Assembly (NCBI RefSeq): GCF_000829455.1
Contig: NZ_JXAK01000015.1
Span: 53,195 to 117,194, forward strand
Direction: 5' to 3'
DNA: 64,000 nucleotides
Source of the DNA: Gordoniibacillus kamchatkensis
GTDB taxonomy: Bacteria; Bacillota; Bacilli; Paenibacillales; NBRC-103111
Positions 32,644 through 42,245 of this stretch are shown one piece after another. The translations under genes and the position numbers were made by a program. The notes below the pieces were generated by a model that saw only the letters and a program-made list of their open reading frames with translations, was not told the DNA's origin and made no database searches. Position 1 is the first letter of the stretch. Every line of letters begins with the position of its first letter.

Positions 32644-33464
32644 TGCTCCCCCTCCTTTGCAGGCTGTCGAAATAACCATTCGTGATCGGGATCGTTATGG
32701 AATTTCCACGTGCGCACCGGCCCCGCCATCACGTTCAAATAATAAAGGTCGTAGCCGGGCGCGGCGGAAACGGGATGATAGCCTTTCGGCACCAAAACCG
32801 CATCGCCGTTCGCCACGGCCATCGCCTCGTCGAGCGACCGGTCGTCCGTATACACCCGCTGCAGCGCAAACCCGTGTCCCGGGTTTACCCGGTGGTAGTA
32901 AATCTCTTCCAAATACGACTCGTGCGGCAAACGGTCGCGGTCGTGCTTGTGCGGCGGGTAGCTGGACCAATGGCCGCCCGGCGTAAACACTTCCACGACG
33001 AGCAGGCTCCCGGCCTCTTGCTGCTCCGGCAAAATATTGTGGACGCGGCGCAGCATGTTGCCGTAACCGCGCATCTCCGCCTGCACGTCGGCCGAACGAA
33101 TGAAGTGCGCCTCGCCGCCCGCTTTCCCCGGAGCGCTGCATACCGCGATTTCCAAGTCGGTCAACGCTTCGATCTCGTATTCGTCGTTCATCGGCACATA
33201 GACCGAGTCGGGAGGCGTCCCCTCGAAAATGCTCATGCGGCTTCCGATATTTAGGCATTGCAGCCGGGACGTCACGATGTTCGCTTTGCCCTGCAGAAGG
33301 GTCAGGCATACTTCCGCGGAGCCCGTTCGTTTGTTCACCTTTTGGCCGGGCTTTAACCGGTACACGTGCAGCCCGATGTACGACCAGCCTGCCGATTCGG
33401 GCGTGATCGCCAGCACGTTCCCTTCGGCATCCGGCTCGCGGCTCTTGACGACAAGGTTAGGCAT
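32640..33464 (-). CDS. iolB: 5-deoxy-glucuronate isomerase IolB
   Basis: 274 residues, bicupin fold; converts 5-deoxy-D-glucuronate to 5-dehydro-2-deoxy-D-gluconate. The metal-binding region PPHKHDRDRLPHESYLEEIYYHRV holds the His and Glu ligands, given here in two parts: HKHD, then ESYLEEIYYH. Also GDAVLVPKGYHPV and APGYDLYYLNVMAGP, as in IolB. It starts at 33464 with an AAT/GGGGAGAA-type SD and lies 27 bases after iolD. Confidence 0.92.
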   Translation of the reverse strand: MPNLVVKSREPDAEGNVLAITPESAGWSYIGLHVYRLKPGQKVNKRTGSAEVCLTLLQGKANIVTSRLQCLNIGSRMSIFEGTPPDSVYVPMNDEYEIEALTDLEIAVCSAPGKAGGEAHFIRSADVQAEMRGYGNMLRRVHNILPEQQEAGSLLVVEVFTPGGHWSSYPPHKHDRDRLPHESYLEEIYYHRVNPGHGFALQRVYTDDRSLDEAMAVANGDAVLVPKGYHPVSAAPGYDLYYLNVMAGPVRTWKFHNDPDHEWLFRQPAKEGEQ

Positions 33465-33491
33465 ACGTTTCTCCCCATTCCCGATCTATTT

Positions 33492-35357
33492 TTATATCAG
33501 CTTGGCGGCGCTCCGTTTGCCGCGGAATTGCTCGTGGGCTGCTCGCACTTTGGCGCTAGCCGAAACTTCCGCCACATCGACTCTCCACCACGATTCGTAG
33601 CCGCCCGTATTCGTGCCTGGCAGCACTCGGATATGAATGAGCGAGCTTGCCGTTTGTTCGCGGGCGCGTTCCAGCGCTTGACGCAGCTCAGACAAAGTTG
33701 AAGCCGTATAGGCGTTCGCTCCCAAGCTCCGGGCGTTCGCTGCGAAATCGATCGGCATCAAATCTCCCGTCAAGCCGCCGGTTGCCTCCGAGCGGTAGCG
33801 AAACTCGTTGCCGAAGCCGTCGCTTCCGTGCTCGCGCTGCAAATTGTGAATGCATTGGAAGCCGTGGTTGTCGAACAGCAAAATCGTAATTTTACGCCCT
33901 TCCTGCAAGCTGGTGACGAGCTCGGAATGCAGCATCAAATAGCTGCCGTCGCCGACCATCGCATATACTTCCCGCCCCGGCTCCGCCAGCTTCACGCCGA
34001 AAGCGCCGGCGATTTCGTATCCCATGCAGGAGAAGCCGTATTCCATATGATACGTTTTGGGCCGCTCCGCCCTCCACAGCCGATGCAGATCGCCCGGCAA
34101 GCTGCCGGCTGCGCAAACGATCACGTCCTCCGGCTGCAAAAAGGCGTTGATCTCGCCGAGCACCCTGGTTTGCGCCAGGCCGTCCGCCCTTTCGAGCGCG
34201 TACAAACGGTCGGTTTCGGCGATCCATTCGCGCTTCAGCTGCGCAAGCTCCTCGGTGATGTATGCGGAGCTATAGCCAATTGCTTGCAAATCCTCCCGCA
34301 GTCCTTGCAGCGCCAGCTTGGCGTCGGCTTGCACAGGCACCGCGCCCAGCTTGACCGAATCCAGGCTGCTCACGTTCAGCTGCAAAAAATGCACGTCCGG
34401 ATGCTGAAACGCGCTCTTCGACGCCGTCGTAAAATCGCTCAGCCGCGTGCCTACGCAAATGACCAAATCCGCATCTTTCGCCAGCCGGTTGGCGGCAAGC
34501 GAGCCCGTAGCCCCGATGCTTCCCATGTTCAGCGGGTGGTCCCACGCCATGGCGCTTTTGCCGGCCTGCGTCTCTCCGACGGGGATGCGGAACGTTTCCG
34601 CGAACGCTTGAAGCTGCTGTGCTGCGAGCGAATAATGGACGCCGCCGCCGGCGATAATAAACGGCTTTTTCTTGCCCGCAATGAGCTCAGCCGCGCGCCT
34701 GCGGGCCGATTCCGACATCGGCCGCCGGTCGATCGGATGCACCCTTTTCGCGAAAAAGGCAGCCGGATAGTCGAACGCCTCGCACTGCACGTCCTGCGGC
34801 AGCGCCAGCGTGACGGCTCCCGTCTCGGCGGGGTCCGTCAGCACGCGCATCGCTTGCGGCAGCGAAGCCATCAGTTGCTCCGGCCTGACGATGCGGTCCC
34901 AATACTTGCTCACCGGTTTGAACGCGTCGTTAGCCGAAACCGTGTAATCCGCCGCGTGCTCCACTTGCTGCAATACCGGATCAGGCTGTCTCCCGGCGAA
35001 AGTGTCGCCCGGAAGAAATAGCGCCGGGATGCGGTTGACCGTCGCCGTAGCGGCCGCCGTCACCATATTCAGAGCCCCGGGGCCGATGGAGGACGTACAG
35101 GCGAAGATGCCGAGCCTGTTTTTTTGCTTGGCGAAGGCGACGGCCGCATGGGCCATGCCTTGCTCGTTTTTTCCTTGAATGAATTGCAGGCTGCCGGGGT
35201 CCCGCTCCAGCGCTTCCCCGATGCCCGTCACGTTGCCGTGGCCGAATATGCCCATAACGCCGTGCACGAACTTCAGCTCTTGCCCGTCGATTTCCACATA
35301 CTGCTGATCCAAAAACCGAATCAGCGCCTGCGCCATCGTTAATCGAATCGTTGTCAT
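33492..35357 (-). CDS. iolD: 3D-(3,5/4)-trihydroxycyclohexane-1,2-dione hydrolase IolD
   Basis: 621 residues, thiamine-diphosphate enzyme that opens the ring of the diketo-inositol derivative to 5-deoxy-glucuronate. The catalytic Glu region is [20 protein letters not shown] near residue 35; [18 protein letters not shown] follows. The ThDP/Mg motif [29 protein letters not shown] is present in the C-terminal third (GDGS...N). The length is normal. It follows the isomerase gene by 24 bases. No iolE or iolG is in the window, so the precursor must come from enzymes encoded elsewhere or by unfamiliar ones here. Confidence 0.93.
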   Translation of the reverse strand: MTTIRLTMAQALIRFLDQQYVEIDGQELKFVHGVMGIFGHGNVTGIGEALERDPGSLQFIQGKNEQGMAHAAVAFAKQKNRLGIFACTSSIGPGALNMVTAAATATVNRIPALFLPGDTFAGRQPDPVLQQVEHAADYTVSANDAFKPVSKYWDRIVRPEQLMASLPQAMRVLTDPAETGAVTLALPQDVQCEAFDYPAAFFAKRVHPIDRRPMSESARRRAAELIAGKKKPFIIAGGGVHYSLAAQQLQAFAETFRIPVGETQAGKSAMAWDHPLNMGSIGATGSLAANRLAKDADLVICVGTRLSDFTTASKSAFQHPDVHFLQLNVSSLDSVKLGAVPVQADAKLALQGLREDLQAIGYSSAYITEELAQLKREWIAETDRLYALERADGLAQTRVLGEINAFLQPEDVIVCAAGSLPGDLHRLWRAERPKTYHMEYGFSCMGYEIAGAFGVKLAEPGREVYAMVGDGSYLMLHSELVTSLQEGRKITILLFDNHGFQCIHNLQREHGSDGFGNEFRYRSEATGGLTGDLMPIDFAANARSLGANAYTASTLSELRQALERAREQTASSLIHIRVLPGTNTGGYESWWRVDVAEVSASAKVRAAHEQFRGKRSAAKLI

Positions 35358-35381
35358 AGCACCCTCCCGAACGTTCCGGCG

Positions 35382-36146
35382 TTACAATCCGAGCTTTTCG
35401 GACATGGCGATCAAATTGCCGAGACTGAGCTCCAGGCTGTCGAACGGACTGCCCGGGCATTCGTCCTGCTCGACGGCGTACCATTCCACGCCATGCTGTT
35501 CGCCCCATAGCAAAATCGGCTCGAAATCGATCAGCCCGGTCCCGACTTCTGCGTAGAACTTGCGCCCGTCCGCCGTCATATCTTTCAAATGAAGGATCGG
35601 AATGCGGCCCGGGAACTTGCGGATATAGTCGAGCGGGTCGTGCCCGGCCATTTTCACCCAATACGTGTCCACTTCGGGATAAAGGAACTGATTGCCTACC
35701 GGGGTCATCAAGTAATCGAGCGCCAGCTTGCCGTCGACGACGGTCTTGAACTCGAAATCATGGTTATGGTAACCGACCCGGTACCCGAACGGGGTTACTT
35801 TGCTCGCCGTTGCGAGCAGCTCCCGCTTGGCTTGCTTGTAGCCTTCGACATGCTGCATATCGTCCTCGAGATAATGGCAGAAAAAATCTTTCGTCCCGAA
35901 AGTTCTCGCCTCTTCCATAACCGTCTCAAGCTCGCCGTTCATCCGGTCCAGGCCGATATGCATGCCAGCTGCGCGGAGCCCCGTCTCTTTCAGCACGGCG
36001 GCGATTTCATGCGCGGGATACCCGTGCAGCCCGTCGATTTGCACCGCGGCCCAGCCCATTTGTTTGAGCGTTCTCAGCACGGAATAAAAGTCCTTCTTCA
36101 GTTCGTCGCGCAGCGTGTACAGCTGTGCCGCGAATTTTTCCCTCAT
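35382..36146 (-). CDS. Sugar phosphate isomerase/epimerase family TIM barrel
   Basis: 254 residues of the AP-endonuclease-2/xylose isomerase-like fold. Metal ligands are in the usual places: a Glu/His set including VGYHNHDFEF, PEVDTYWVKMAG, ILHLKDM and EQDECPG (Glu). It is shorter than IolE (about 300) and lacks its N-terminal pattern. It resembles the IolI/IolH-type isomerases loosely found in inositol loci, and could replace the missing dehydratase or epimerise the substrate. It has an own RBS (GAGAGGAACGAGG) and is between permease and iolD. Confidence 0.8.
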   Translation of the reverse strand: MREKFAAQLYTLRDELKKDFYSVLRTLKQMGWAAVQIDGLHGYPAHEIAAVLKETGLRAAGMHIGLDRMNGELETVMEEARTFGTKDFFCHYLEDDMQHVEGYKQAKRELLATASKVTPFGYRVGYHNHDFEFKTVVDGKLALDYLMTPVGNQFLYPEVDTYWVKMAGHDPLDYIRKFPGRIPILHLKDMTADGRKFYAEVGTGLIDFEPILLWGEQHGVEWYAVEQDECPGSPFDSLELSLGNLIAMSEKLGL

Positions 36147-36192
36147 CCTCGTTCCTCTCCTTTCGTTTTGCGGCGAGCGGCGGCGGCACGGT

Positions 36193-37038
36193 TTACGACT
36201 TGACCGCGCCCGCCGTCAGTCCGTCGATCAAGAACCGCTGGAACAGAAGCGAGATCAAAATCGGCGGAAGCAACCCGACAACCCCGGCCGCCGTCAGCAG
36301 CCCGTAGTCGACCGAGAAGCGGCCGAGAAACTCGTTGATGGCCACCGGCATCGTTTTGGCCTGCGTCGTGCTTGTGAGCACGAGCGGAGTCAGGAAGTCG
36401 TTCCACGAGTTCAGGAACGCAAAGACGCCCGTTGCAAACAAGCCCGGCGTGCTGATCGGCAAAATGATCCGAAACAGCGCCCCGAACCGCCCCAAGCCGT
36501 CAATAAAGGCGGCGTCTTCCAGCTCCTTCGGAACGGTGTAGAAAAAGCTGCGCATCACCCAAATGATAAACGGCAAAATAAACGAGATTTGCGTCATAAT
36601 GAGCGAAGATTTCGTGTCCAGCATGCCGATATTTTTAAAGATGATATAAATCGGGATCAGCACGGCAATTCCCGGAATCATCTGGGTGAACAAGATGAAC
36701 AAAATGAAGTATTCGCGAAATTTAAATTGCAGCCTGGCGAACGCGTAAGCGCCGAGCGCCCCGAACAGCAAGCAGACGAACGTCGTCACGGAGGCGACGA
36801 TCAAGCTGTTGAGCAAAGAGTCCACATAGCCGGAAATGTTCGTTTGATCCGTGAACACTTTGGCGTAGTTTTGCAGCGTAGGCTCTTTCGGGAACCAGCT
36901 GAAAGGGCTGCCCGTAATTTGCTTGTTCGTCGAAATGCTCGTAATGAGTATCCAGAGGAACGGTGCGATCGTAAAGATCATGACCGCCAGCGCCATGAGA
37001 TAGGTCGCTATTTTTTCGAAAGTATGGTTGTTGGTCAA
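36193..37038 (-). CDS. Carbohydrate ABC transporter permease, MalG type
   Basis: 281 residues, six membrane helices. The EAA-equivalent loop is ELEDAAFIDGLGRFGALFRIILP, given in parts as LEDAAFIDG and RFGALFRIILP. The C-terminus QRFLIDGLTAGAVKS is the standard MalG ending. It lies 16 bases after the other permease. With the binding protein at 39348 it imports the substrate of the inositol-type pathway. There is no ATPase gene in the cluster. Confidence 0.9.
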   Translation of the reverse strand: MTNNHTFEKIATYLMALAVMIFTIAPFLWILITSISTNKQITGSPFSWFPKEPTLQNYAKVFTDQTNISGYVDSLLNSLIVASVTTFVCLLFGALGAYAFARLQFKFREYFILFILFTQMIPGIAVLIPIYIIFKNIGMLDTKSSLIMTQISFILPFIIWVMRSFFYTVPKELEDAAFIDGLGRFGALFRIILPISTPGLFATGVFAFLNSWNDFLTPLVLTSTTQAKTMPVAINEFLGRFSVDYGLLTAAGVVGLLPPILISLLFQRFLIDGLTAGAVKS

Positions 37039-37054
37039 CGCGGCCGCCCTCCCC

Positions 37055-37948
37055 TCACTGAATATCCTTCAATTTGAAAAGCTTCACATAAACGAACACG
37101 AGCAGCAAAATGAGCAGCGTGACCAAATAGCTGCCCGCGGCGCTTTCGCCGAATTTGGTAAACATAAACCCTTGCTTGTACAAATATAGCCCGACGATTT
37201 CCGTCTTGTTCGCCGGCCCGCCCTTCGTGAGCGCAAAAATCAAGTCGAAGGCGCGGAAAGCGTCGATCGTTCTCAGGACAAGCAGCACCAAGGTAGCAGG
37301 CTGCAGGAAAGGCAAGGTGATGTGGCGGAAATTGTGCAGCGTCCCGGCCCCGTCCACTTTGGCCGCTTCGTACAAATCCTTCGGTATCGTCTGCAACGCG
37401 GCGAGATACAGGAGGGCGACGAACGGGAACGATCGCCACAATTCCGATAAAATGAGCATGAAGAACGACCAGCCCGGCTCCGTCAGCCAAGCGATATTTT
37501 TATGGATGATTCCCGTCTGCATCAGCAGGGCGTTAAGCACGCCATAGTTCGGATGCAAGATCAGCTTCCAGATCATCCCGACGATAACGAGCGGAATCGC
37601 CCACGGGATCAGCAGCAAGGAGCGGAACAAGCCGCGGAACATCAGCTTCTGATTCAGCACCAGCGCCGCGATGAGCCCGATCGCTAGACTTCCCGCCACG
37701 CTGAAGCCGGAAAAGAGCGCCGTTATTTTCAGGCTCGACCAGAACTCCGGGTCCATCAGCGTCGTCGTAAAATTGGCCAGCCCGACAAATTGGGTGCCCA
37801 GCCACGGCTTCGTCAGATTCAAATTCACGAAGCATAAATAAATGGAGTAGATGAAAGGATACAGAAGCAATCCGGCCAAGAGTACAATGGTAGGCAGGAG
37901 GAGCAGGAGGGCGAACTTGCCCTCCGACACCATCTTTGTCGTGCGCAT
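37055..37948 (-). CDS. Carbohydrate ABC transporter permease, MalF type
   Basis: 297 residues; a long first helix (FALLLLLPTIVLLAGLLLYPFIYSIYLCF in family position), and an EAA loop LYEAAKVDGAGTLHNFRHITLP. FALTKGGPANKTEIVGLYLY is the usual region before the last helix. It starts with ATG at 37948, after a hairpin that separates it from the binding-protein gene. Confidence 0.9.
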   Translation of the reverse strand: MRTTKMVSEGKFALLLLLPTIVLLAGLLLYPFIYSIYLCFVNLNLTKPWLGTQFVGLANFTTTLMDPEFWSSLKITALFSGFSVAGSLAIGLIAALVLNQKLMFRGLFRSLLLIPWAIPLVIVGMIWKLILHPNYGVLNALLMQTGIIHKNIAWLTEPGWSFFMLILSELWRSFPFVALLYLAALQTIPKDLYEAAKVDGAGTLHNFRHITLPFLQPATLVLLVLRTIDAFRAFDLIFALTKGGPANKTEIVGLYLYKQGFMFTKFGESAAGSYLVTLLILLLVFVYVKLFKLKDIQ

Positions 37949-37975
37949 GTTGTCATTAACCTCCCTTGGAAAGGG

Positions 37976-38014
37976 CGGAACGGGCTTCCGAGACGTCCCC
38001 GTCCGCCCGTTCCG
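37976..38014 (-). other. Intercistronic hairpin after the inositol-locus binding protein
   Basis: Perfect 10-bp stem CGGAACGGGC / GCCCGTTCCG with a 19-base loop and no T-run, directly after the binding-protein stop. It is the same arrangement as at 1338-1366 and 50524-50547. Confidence 0.6.
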
Positions 38015-38043
38015 ACAGCTCGATTACTTCTTGTTGTCTTGGA

Positions 38044-39348
38044 TCAATTTCGCGGTTGCTGCGCGGCGGCGTCGAGCGCCTGCTTCGGCGTAATGCTTTG
38101 CGTGAGCGCCTGCTGGATTTGCGACTGCATCATGTCCGACCATTCCTGGTACCAAGCCACTTGCGGCCGTGTAATGCCGGATTGGCCTTGCTTCAGAATC
38201 GTATCGAATCCAGGCAGGGACGCTATTACTTCTTTATCCGCAACAAGGCTCTTATAGCCAGGGAATACGTTCGTGCCGCCGAGCTCTTTCAGCTGCCGCT
38301 TCGTGCCTTCGGGACCGTTCATGAAGTTGATGAAGTCCCATGCCGCCTTCGGGTTTTTGCTGCCGTACGAAATGCCCTGCACCCCGCTCGTGGTTGTCGT
38401 CGCCGTACCGGCCGGGCCGGCGGGGAGCAGCGCCATTTCCGTCTGATTCGCGACTTTCGATTTGGACGTATCGTTTTCGTTAACGGTCGGTACGCCCCAG
38501 TTGAATTCAAACGCGTTTTTCCCGGCGCTCATTTGCTCTTCGACGTTGCCTTCGCTGAACTGAAGCGAGGAAGGATCGACGATTTTGTATTTGTGGACCA
38601 TGTCCACCATCAGCTGCAGCGCTTGCACGCCTGCGTCGCTGTTGAACGACGGTTTTCCTTGGTCGTCGAACATTTTCCCGCCGAAAGAGGCGACGATCGG
38701 AATAAAGTCGCACATGAGCGCTTCCGATTTGTTCCAGCTCCAGGAGGACGCATACTGAACAAGCCCTTTCGCCTGCAGGTCCTGGCTCATCTTGATGAAT
38801 TCGTCCCACGTTTGCGGCGGCTTATCGTAGCCGGCCTTCTTCAGCAGATCTTTGTTGTACACCATCGTTTTCCAGGAGGAGTACCAAGGAAGTCCGTAAT
38901 AATGGCCGTTAAAGCTGATCAGCTTTTGCGTAGCCGGAGTCAGGTCGTTTTTCAAAGCGTCCGTCATATACTCGTCCGTAGGCTTGAGCCAGCCTGCTTG
39001 GGCGAATTTGGCCAAATAAATGTCGTCGGCAATGACGATATCGTACTGGGTGCCGCCGGCGACCATGGACTGCGTCAGCTTCGTAATCAAATCGTCCCAA
39101 GCTACGGATTCGACCTTCACGGTCGCCCCGGTTTTAGCTTGAAAATCGGCCGCCACCTCGTTGTAATATTTCTCAAAATCGGGGGGTGTAATCGCCTTCA
39201 GAACAACTCCGGCATAAGGCTTATCACTTTGGGCGCCGGCGGCTCCGCCCGCTTGATTTTGCGGTGCGGCGCTCTTGGAGCAAGCCGAAGCAAGGACCAT
39301 GGTTGCAATCGTCAAGACGATGGATGCCGATTTCATTATTTTTTTCAT
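38044..39348 (-). CDS. Sugar ABC transporter substrate-binding lipoprotein, probable C-terminal frameshift
   Basis: 434 residues. The signal peptide has lipobox LASACSK and a Gly/Ala linker. Family-1 features: ATVKVESVAWDDLITKLTQSM, YDIVIADDIYLAKFAQAGWL, WDEFIKMSQDL, AGKNAFEFNWGVP, WDFINFMNGPEGTK. The annotated end AAAQQPRN is atypical. If one base is adjusted near 38055 the frame continues ATAKLIQDNKK to a stop at 38024, a common ending for this family and closer to the downstream hairpin. It is first in the transport block; the reductase gene precedes it by 24 bases. Confidence 0.85.
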   Translation of the reverse strand: MKKIMKSASIVLTIATMVLASACSKSAAPQNQAGGAAGAQSDKPYAGVVLKAITPPDFEKYYNEVAADFQAKTGATVKVESVAWDDLITKLTQSMVAGGTQYDIVIADDIYLAKFAQAGWLKPTDEYMTDALKNDLTPATQKLISFNGHYYGLPWYSSWKTMVYNKDLLKKAGYDKPPQTWDEFIKMSQDLQAKGLVQYASSWSWNKSEALMCDFIPIVASFGGKMFDDQGKPSFNSDAGVQALQLMVDMVHKYKIVDPSSLQFSEGNVEEQMSAGKNAFEFNWGVPTVNENDTSKSKVANQTEMALLPAGPAGTATTTTSGVQGISYGSKNPKAAWDFINFMNGPEGTKRQLKELGGTNVFPGYKSLVADKEVIASLPGFDTILKQGQSGITRPQVAWYQEWSDMMQSQIQQALTQSITPKQALDAAAQQPRN

Positions 39349-39372
39349 AGCCGTATCCCCTTGTATGAAAGT

Positions 39373-40332
39373 TTAGTTGCTGCTCAAGGTGTCGGTCTGC
39401 AAGTCCAGCCAGCGAATTTCGCCATCCGTCAGACGAATGCTCGCGCCTTCGACGGATGACAATAACTCTGCAGGCGTTTCCGGGCCGATGAGTGCTGCCG
39501 TAGGAAAAGGCTGATTCAAGACAAAGGCGAGAGCGATCTGGATGGTCGAAACATGCTTCCGCTCGGCAAGGAGCTGCGCGCGGCGGTATCTTTCCCAGTT
39601 GTCTTCCGTGTAGTACACGTTCACCATCTCTTCGTTGTCCAGCTTGTCCGGCGCGAACCGTCCGGAGAAAAAGCCGCCGGCTTGGGAAGACCACGATAGG
39701 AGCGGCATTTGGTTGTTTTCGTGCCATGCGCAAGTATCGTGATCGGCGGACACGCATCCCGCCCAGCGCGGAACGCGGCATTTGGCCAAGCTTAAGTTCG
39801 GGCTGTTGAAGGTAAAGCCGATGAGCCCGTTAGCTTGCGCGTAGTCGTTCGCTTCCTGGATCCGCTGATGCGTCCAGTTGGAAGCCCCGATCGCATGAAT
39901 CCGCCCGCTCGCGATATGTTCGTTCAGCACGTCCATGATCGGACCGACTTCGACGGAAGGATCGTCTCTATGAAGCGCATACAAATCGACATAATCGGTC
40001 TTGAGTCTTTCGAGACTCTCCATTAAATCGCGGGTGATCGCTCCCGGATTGACGCGCGGACCGGGCTCCCCGTCGTCGTGGTGAGCTCCTTTCGTCAGCA
40101 CGATGACCTTCTCGCGGTTGCCGCGCATCTCCATCCATTTGCCGATGGCGGTTTCGCTGCCGATATATTGATGCGCCGTATCGAACGTATTGCCGCCCAC
40201 TTCCAAATATTTGTCGAGCATCAAACAAACTTGCTCCATATTGTCGGGCCGGAGAAAGTCGCCGGAGCCCATAATGCATCGTTTTGCAATCGGACTGCCG
40301 TCCTTGACTGCTGCAACTTGTATATAGTTCAT
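39373..40332 (-). CDS. Aldo/keto reductase, inositol-locus
   Basis: 319 residues. Catalytic Asp/Tyr-equivalent region NTFDTAHQYIG: the usual Asp-x-x-x-x-Tyr is present as DTAHQY. The Lys is in VIVLTKGAHH; the active-site region YVDLYALHRDDPSV follows. TAALIGPETPAELLSS is the cofactor tail. Many of these reductases oxidise or reduce sugars, and this one could perform the first oxidation that IolG normally does. The ATG at 40332 overlaps the stop of the deaminase gene (ATGA), so an in-frame start at 40398 inside that gene is rejected. Confidence 0.85.
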   Translation of the reverse strand: MNYIQVAAVKDGSPIAKRCIMGSGDFLRPDNMEQVCLMLDKYLEVGGNTFDTAHQYIGSETAIGKWMEMRGNREKVIVLTKGAHHDDGEPGPRVNPGAITRDLMESLERLKTDYVDLYALHRDDPSVEVGPIMDVLNEHIASGRIHAIGASNWTHQRIQEANDYAQANGLIGFTFNSPNLSLAKCRVPRWAGCVSADHDTCAWHENNQMPLLSWSSQAGGFFSGRFAPDKLDNEEMVNVYYTEDNWERYRRAQLLAERKHVSTIQIALAFVLNQPFPTAALIGPETPAELLSSVEGASIRLTDGEIRWLDLQTDTLSSN

Positions 40333-41081
40333 CGTTCGCTGCCCTCCTCGCTTGCATAGTTCAGTTTTGCGGCTGCCTGCTCGTCTACAATGATGCAAGC
40401 GTTGGGATGGCGCTGCAAAACGCTGGCGGGAACTTGCTCCGTGACTGCGCCTGTGGCGGCAGCCTTCACAATGTCCGCTTTCTTCGCGCCGTTCGCGATT
40501 AAAATAACCGTTTTGGCTTCCATTATGTGCTTGATTCCGAGCGTGATGCCTTTGTTCACGTCTTGCTGCTCTTGGAAGTATTTGACGGAGACGCTCTTTG
40601 TCGTTTGATCCAGCAGGGTGACGTGAGTGTACAGATCGAAGCTTACGCCTGGCTCGTTGAAGCCGAGATGGCCGTTCATCCCCACTCCCAGCAAAAACCC
40701 GTCAATCGGCCCGTTCGCTGCGATGAACGAATCCATCCGCTCGCATTCCAGCTTCAGATCGGGGGCCGTTCCGTCAAAGAAGCAGATTTGCTCTTCCGCA
40801 ATCGCCAGCGGCGAGAAGAAATGGTCGTGCAGCGTCTGTCTGCAGCTTCCATGCGTGCGCCCGTCCAGCCCTACCCATTCGTCGAGGCTGACAAACTTGC
40901 AGCGGTCGAAGCGAACCCGGCCTTCCCGGGCGGCGCCAACCAAATGCGCGAAAGTGCCGAGAGGCGTCTCCCCGGCGGCGAGAGCGAGCAGAGCATCCGG
41001 CTTCCGCTTCACGACATCGATAATAAGCTCCGCCGCCCGGGCTGACATTTGTTCATAATTAGCGGTTACGATGAGATTCAT
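40329..41081 (-). CDS. Glucosamine-6-phosphate deaminase-like (NagB family)
   Basis: 250 residues of the NagB/RpiA/6-phosphogluconolactonase fold. Visible: LALAAGETPLGTF (phosphate loop), FVSLDEWVGL with the catalytic Asp, GVGMNGHLGFNEPG (GxGxxGHxxFNEPG of NagB), HIMEAKTVILIANGAKKADIV, and PASVLQRHPNACIIVDEQAAAKL. These are good NagB positions, so ring opening and deamination of an amino-sugar phosphate is the expected chemistry. The ATG overlaps the ROK stop. Finding it in front of an iol operon is unusual and suggests an amino-sugar or amino-inositol moiety in the substrate. Confidence 0.85.
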   Translation of the reverse strand: MNLIVTANYEQMSARAAELIIDVVKRKPDALLALAAGETPLGTFAHLVGAAREGRVRFDRCKFVSLDEWVGLDGRTHGSCRQTLHDHFFSPLAIAEEQICFFDGTAPDLKLECERMDSFIAANGPIDGFLLGVGMNGHLGFNEPGVSFDLYTHVTLLDQTTKSVSVKYFQEQQDVNKGITLGIKHIMEAKTVILIANGAKKADIVKAAATGAVTEQVPASVLQRHPNACIIVDEQAAAKLNYASEEGSER

Positions 41082-42019
41082 GAAACTGCCTCCTTTTTTA
41101 GCTGCGCAATCCGGTCTGCGGCGAACGCGGCCGCGCCGATCGCTCCGGCATGCTCGCCCAGCTGCGAAAGCTCCAAGCGGAAAGGAATCGGCGTAATTCG
41201 GGCGACGGACGCCGTCAGCGCCTCCATGACGGCCGGCATCGAGCGGGAAACGCCGCCGCCGATGACGACTTTTTCGGGATTGAGCAAGCTGACGATGTTG
41301 GCAACGCCAAGCGATAAATCGGTTACGAATTGGCCGATGATCTGCGCCGCGAATTCATCTCCGTTCCGGTAGCGGGCGAACAGCTCTTCCGCCGGGCATC
41401 CGTGCCGGGATAGCGCCAAACCTGAAGTTTTCTTCTCGAACATGCCGTAATCGCCGAACTTGTTCACCTGATGGTTCCTGATGTCTTCGTCTACCGCCAA
41501 ATAAGCGATTTCGCCGGCCATATATTGGCTGCCCTGGACGAGCGTCCCGTTCGCCACGATCGCGCTGCCGACCCCTGTGCCGATGGCGATAAAGACAAAA
41601 TCGCTGCTGTTTTTCGCGCTGCCGACCCATCTTTCCCCAAGCGCCGCACAATTGACGTCATTGTTGACAAAAATAGGGCGATGAATAAGCGCTTTCATGT
41701 TGTCGATAAAAGGCTCGTTTTTCCACTGCAACGCCGGCGCCTCGATAATCACGCCGCTTTCGCTGTTTGTAATGCCCGGCACCCCGAAGCCGATCGCCGC
41801 CACCATATCCAAAGAAACAGAAGCTTCCCGTACGAATTCCATAATGTATTCGCAAAGCTTGCGGTAGTCGCTTGTTGTCGCCACCTTCTTCTTGTGGATG
41901 ACGTTCCCGCCGAAATCCGAGAGGTGCATCCAAATCTTCGTTCCGCCGATATCGACGCCGATAAGGAAACGTTGTGATGGAGCCGCTTCGGAATGCGGAT
42001 GATTGTCCATGATGTTCAT
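41078..42019 (-). CDS. ROK family protein (probable sugar kinase)
   Basis: 313 residues. ASKHA fold: phosphate-1 GVDIGGTKIWMHL, catalytic-Asp region FVNNDVNCAALGE, AIGTGVGSAIVANG, MAGEIAYL, and VVIGGGVSRS. The zinc motif CxCGxxGCxE that follows GHxxl in most ROK proteins is replaced by HQVNKFGDYGMFE. There is no helix-turn-helix domain, so it is a kinase rather than a repressor. It is first in the operon, starting at 42019 after AAGGAG, with a strong promoter and operator upstream. It may phosphorylate the amino sugar used by the NagB-like enzyme. Confidence 0.85.
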   Translation of the reverse strand: MNIMDNHPHSEAAPSQRFLIGVDIGGTKIWMHLSDFGGNVIHKKKVATTSDYRKLCEYIMEFVREASVSLDMVAAIGFGVPGITNSESGVIIEAPALQWKNEPFIDNMKALIHRPIFVNNDVNCAALGERWVGSAKNSSDFVFIAIGTGVGSAIVANGTLVQGSQYMAGEIAYLAVDEDIRNHQVNKFGDYGMFEKKTSGLALSRHGCPAEELFARYRNGDEFAAQIIGQFVTDLSLGVANIVSLLNPEKVVIGGGVSRSMPAVMEALTASVARITPIPFRLELSQLGEHAGAIGAAAFAADRIAQLKKEAVS

Positions 42020-42099
42020 AATAACTCCTTAATCCCAAGCAAATTTTCGGGTCCGACTTCGCAATGAGGCCAGCGGAACACCCTCCTTTGAAGCTTGCT

Positions 42100-42134
42100 G
42101 TTAGTTTGTTTGTTCTTTGACCGTACTAACTAAC
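42100..42134. promoter_or_regulatory. ROK (XylR/NagC-type) operator
   Basis: Inverted half-sites GTTAGTTTGT (42100-42109) and ACTAACTAAC (42125-42134), 9 of 10 complementary, 15-base spacer. They resemble the TTAGTTTGTTT...ACAAACTAA operators of Bacillus XylR. It covers the region from about +1 to +32 of the promoter below, so binding would repress the operon. Confidence 0.7.
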
Positions 42135-42137
42135 TTG

Positions 42138-42166
42138 ACTATACTCCCGCCACGATGCGTTGTCAA
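42138..42166 (-). promoter_or_regulatory. Sigma-A promoter of the inositol/amino-sugar operon
   Basis: Minus strand TTGACA (42166-42161), 17 bases, TATAGT (42143-42138). The start of transcription falls on the ROK operator. It probably drives the whole set down to iolA, about 12 kb. Confidence 0.8.
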
Positions 42167-42189
42167 TCGGAAAAATTTTAATAAAAAAA

Positions 42190-42234
42190 GCCCTATGCGC
42201 TCCACAGCCGGTACGAGCTGCTGCCGCACAGGGC
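42190..42234 (-). terminator. Terminator of the ROK repressor gene
   Basis: Arms GCCCTATGCG / CGCACAGGGC (9 of 10 paired), followed on the minus strand by T7. It separates the repressor transcript from the operon promoter at 42138. Confidence 0.85.
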
Positions 42235-42245
42235 ATACCATCCAA

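Noticed and set aside
33828..35021. 397-codon plus-strand open frame opposite iolD
   Set aside because: Antisense shadow; composition unlike a real protein and iolD is unmistakable.
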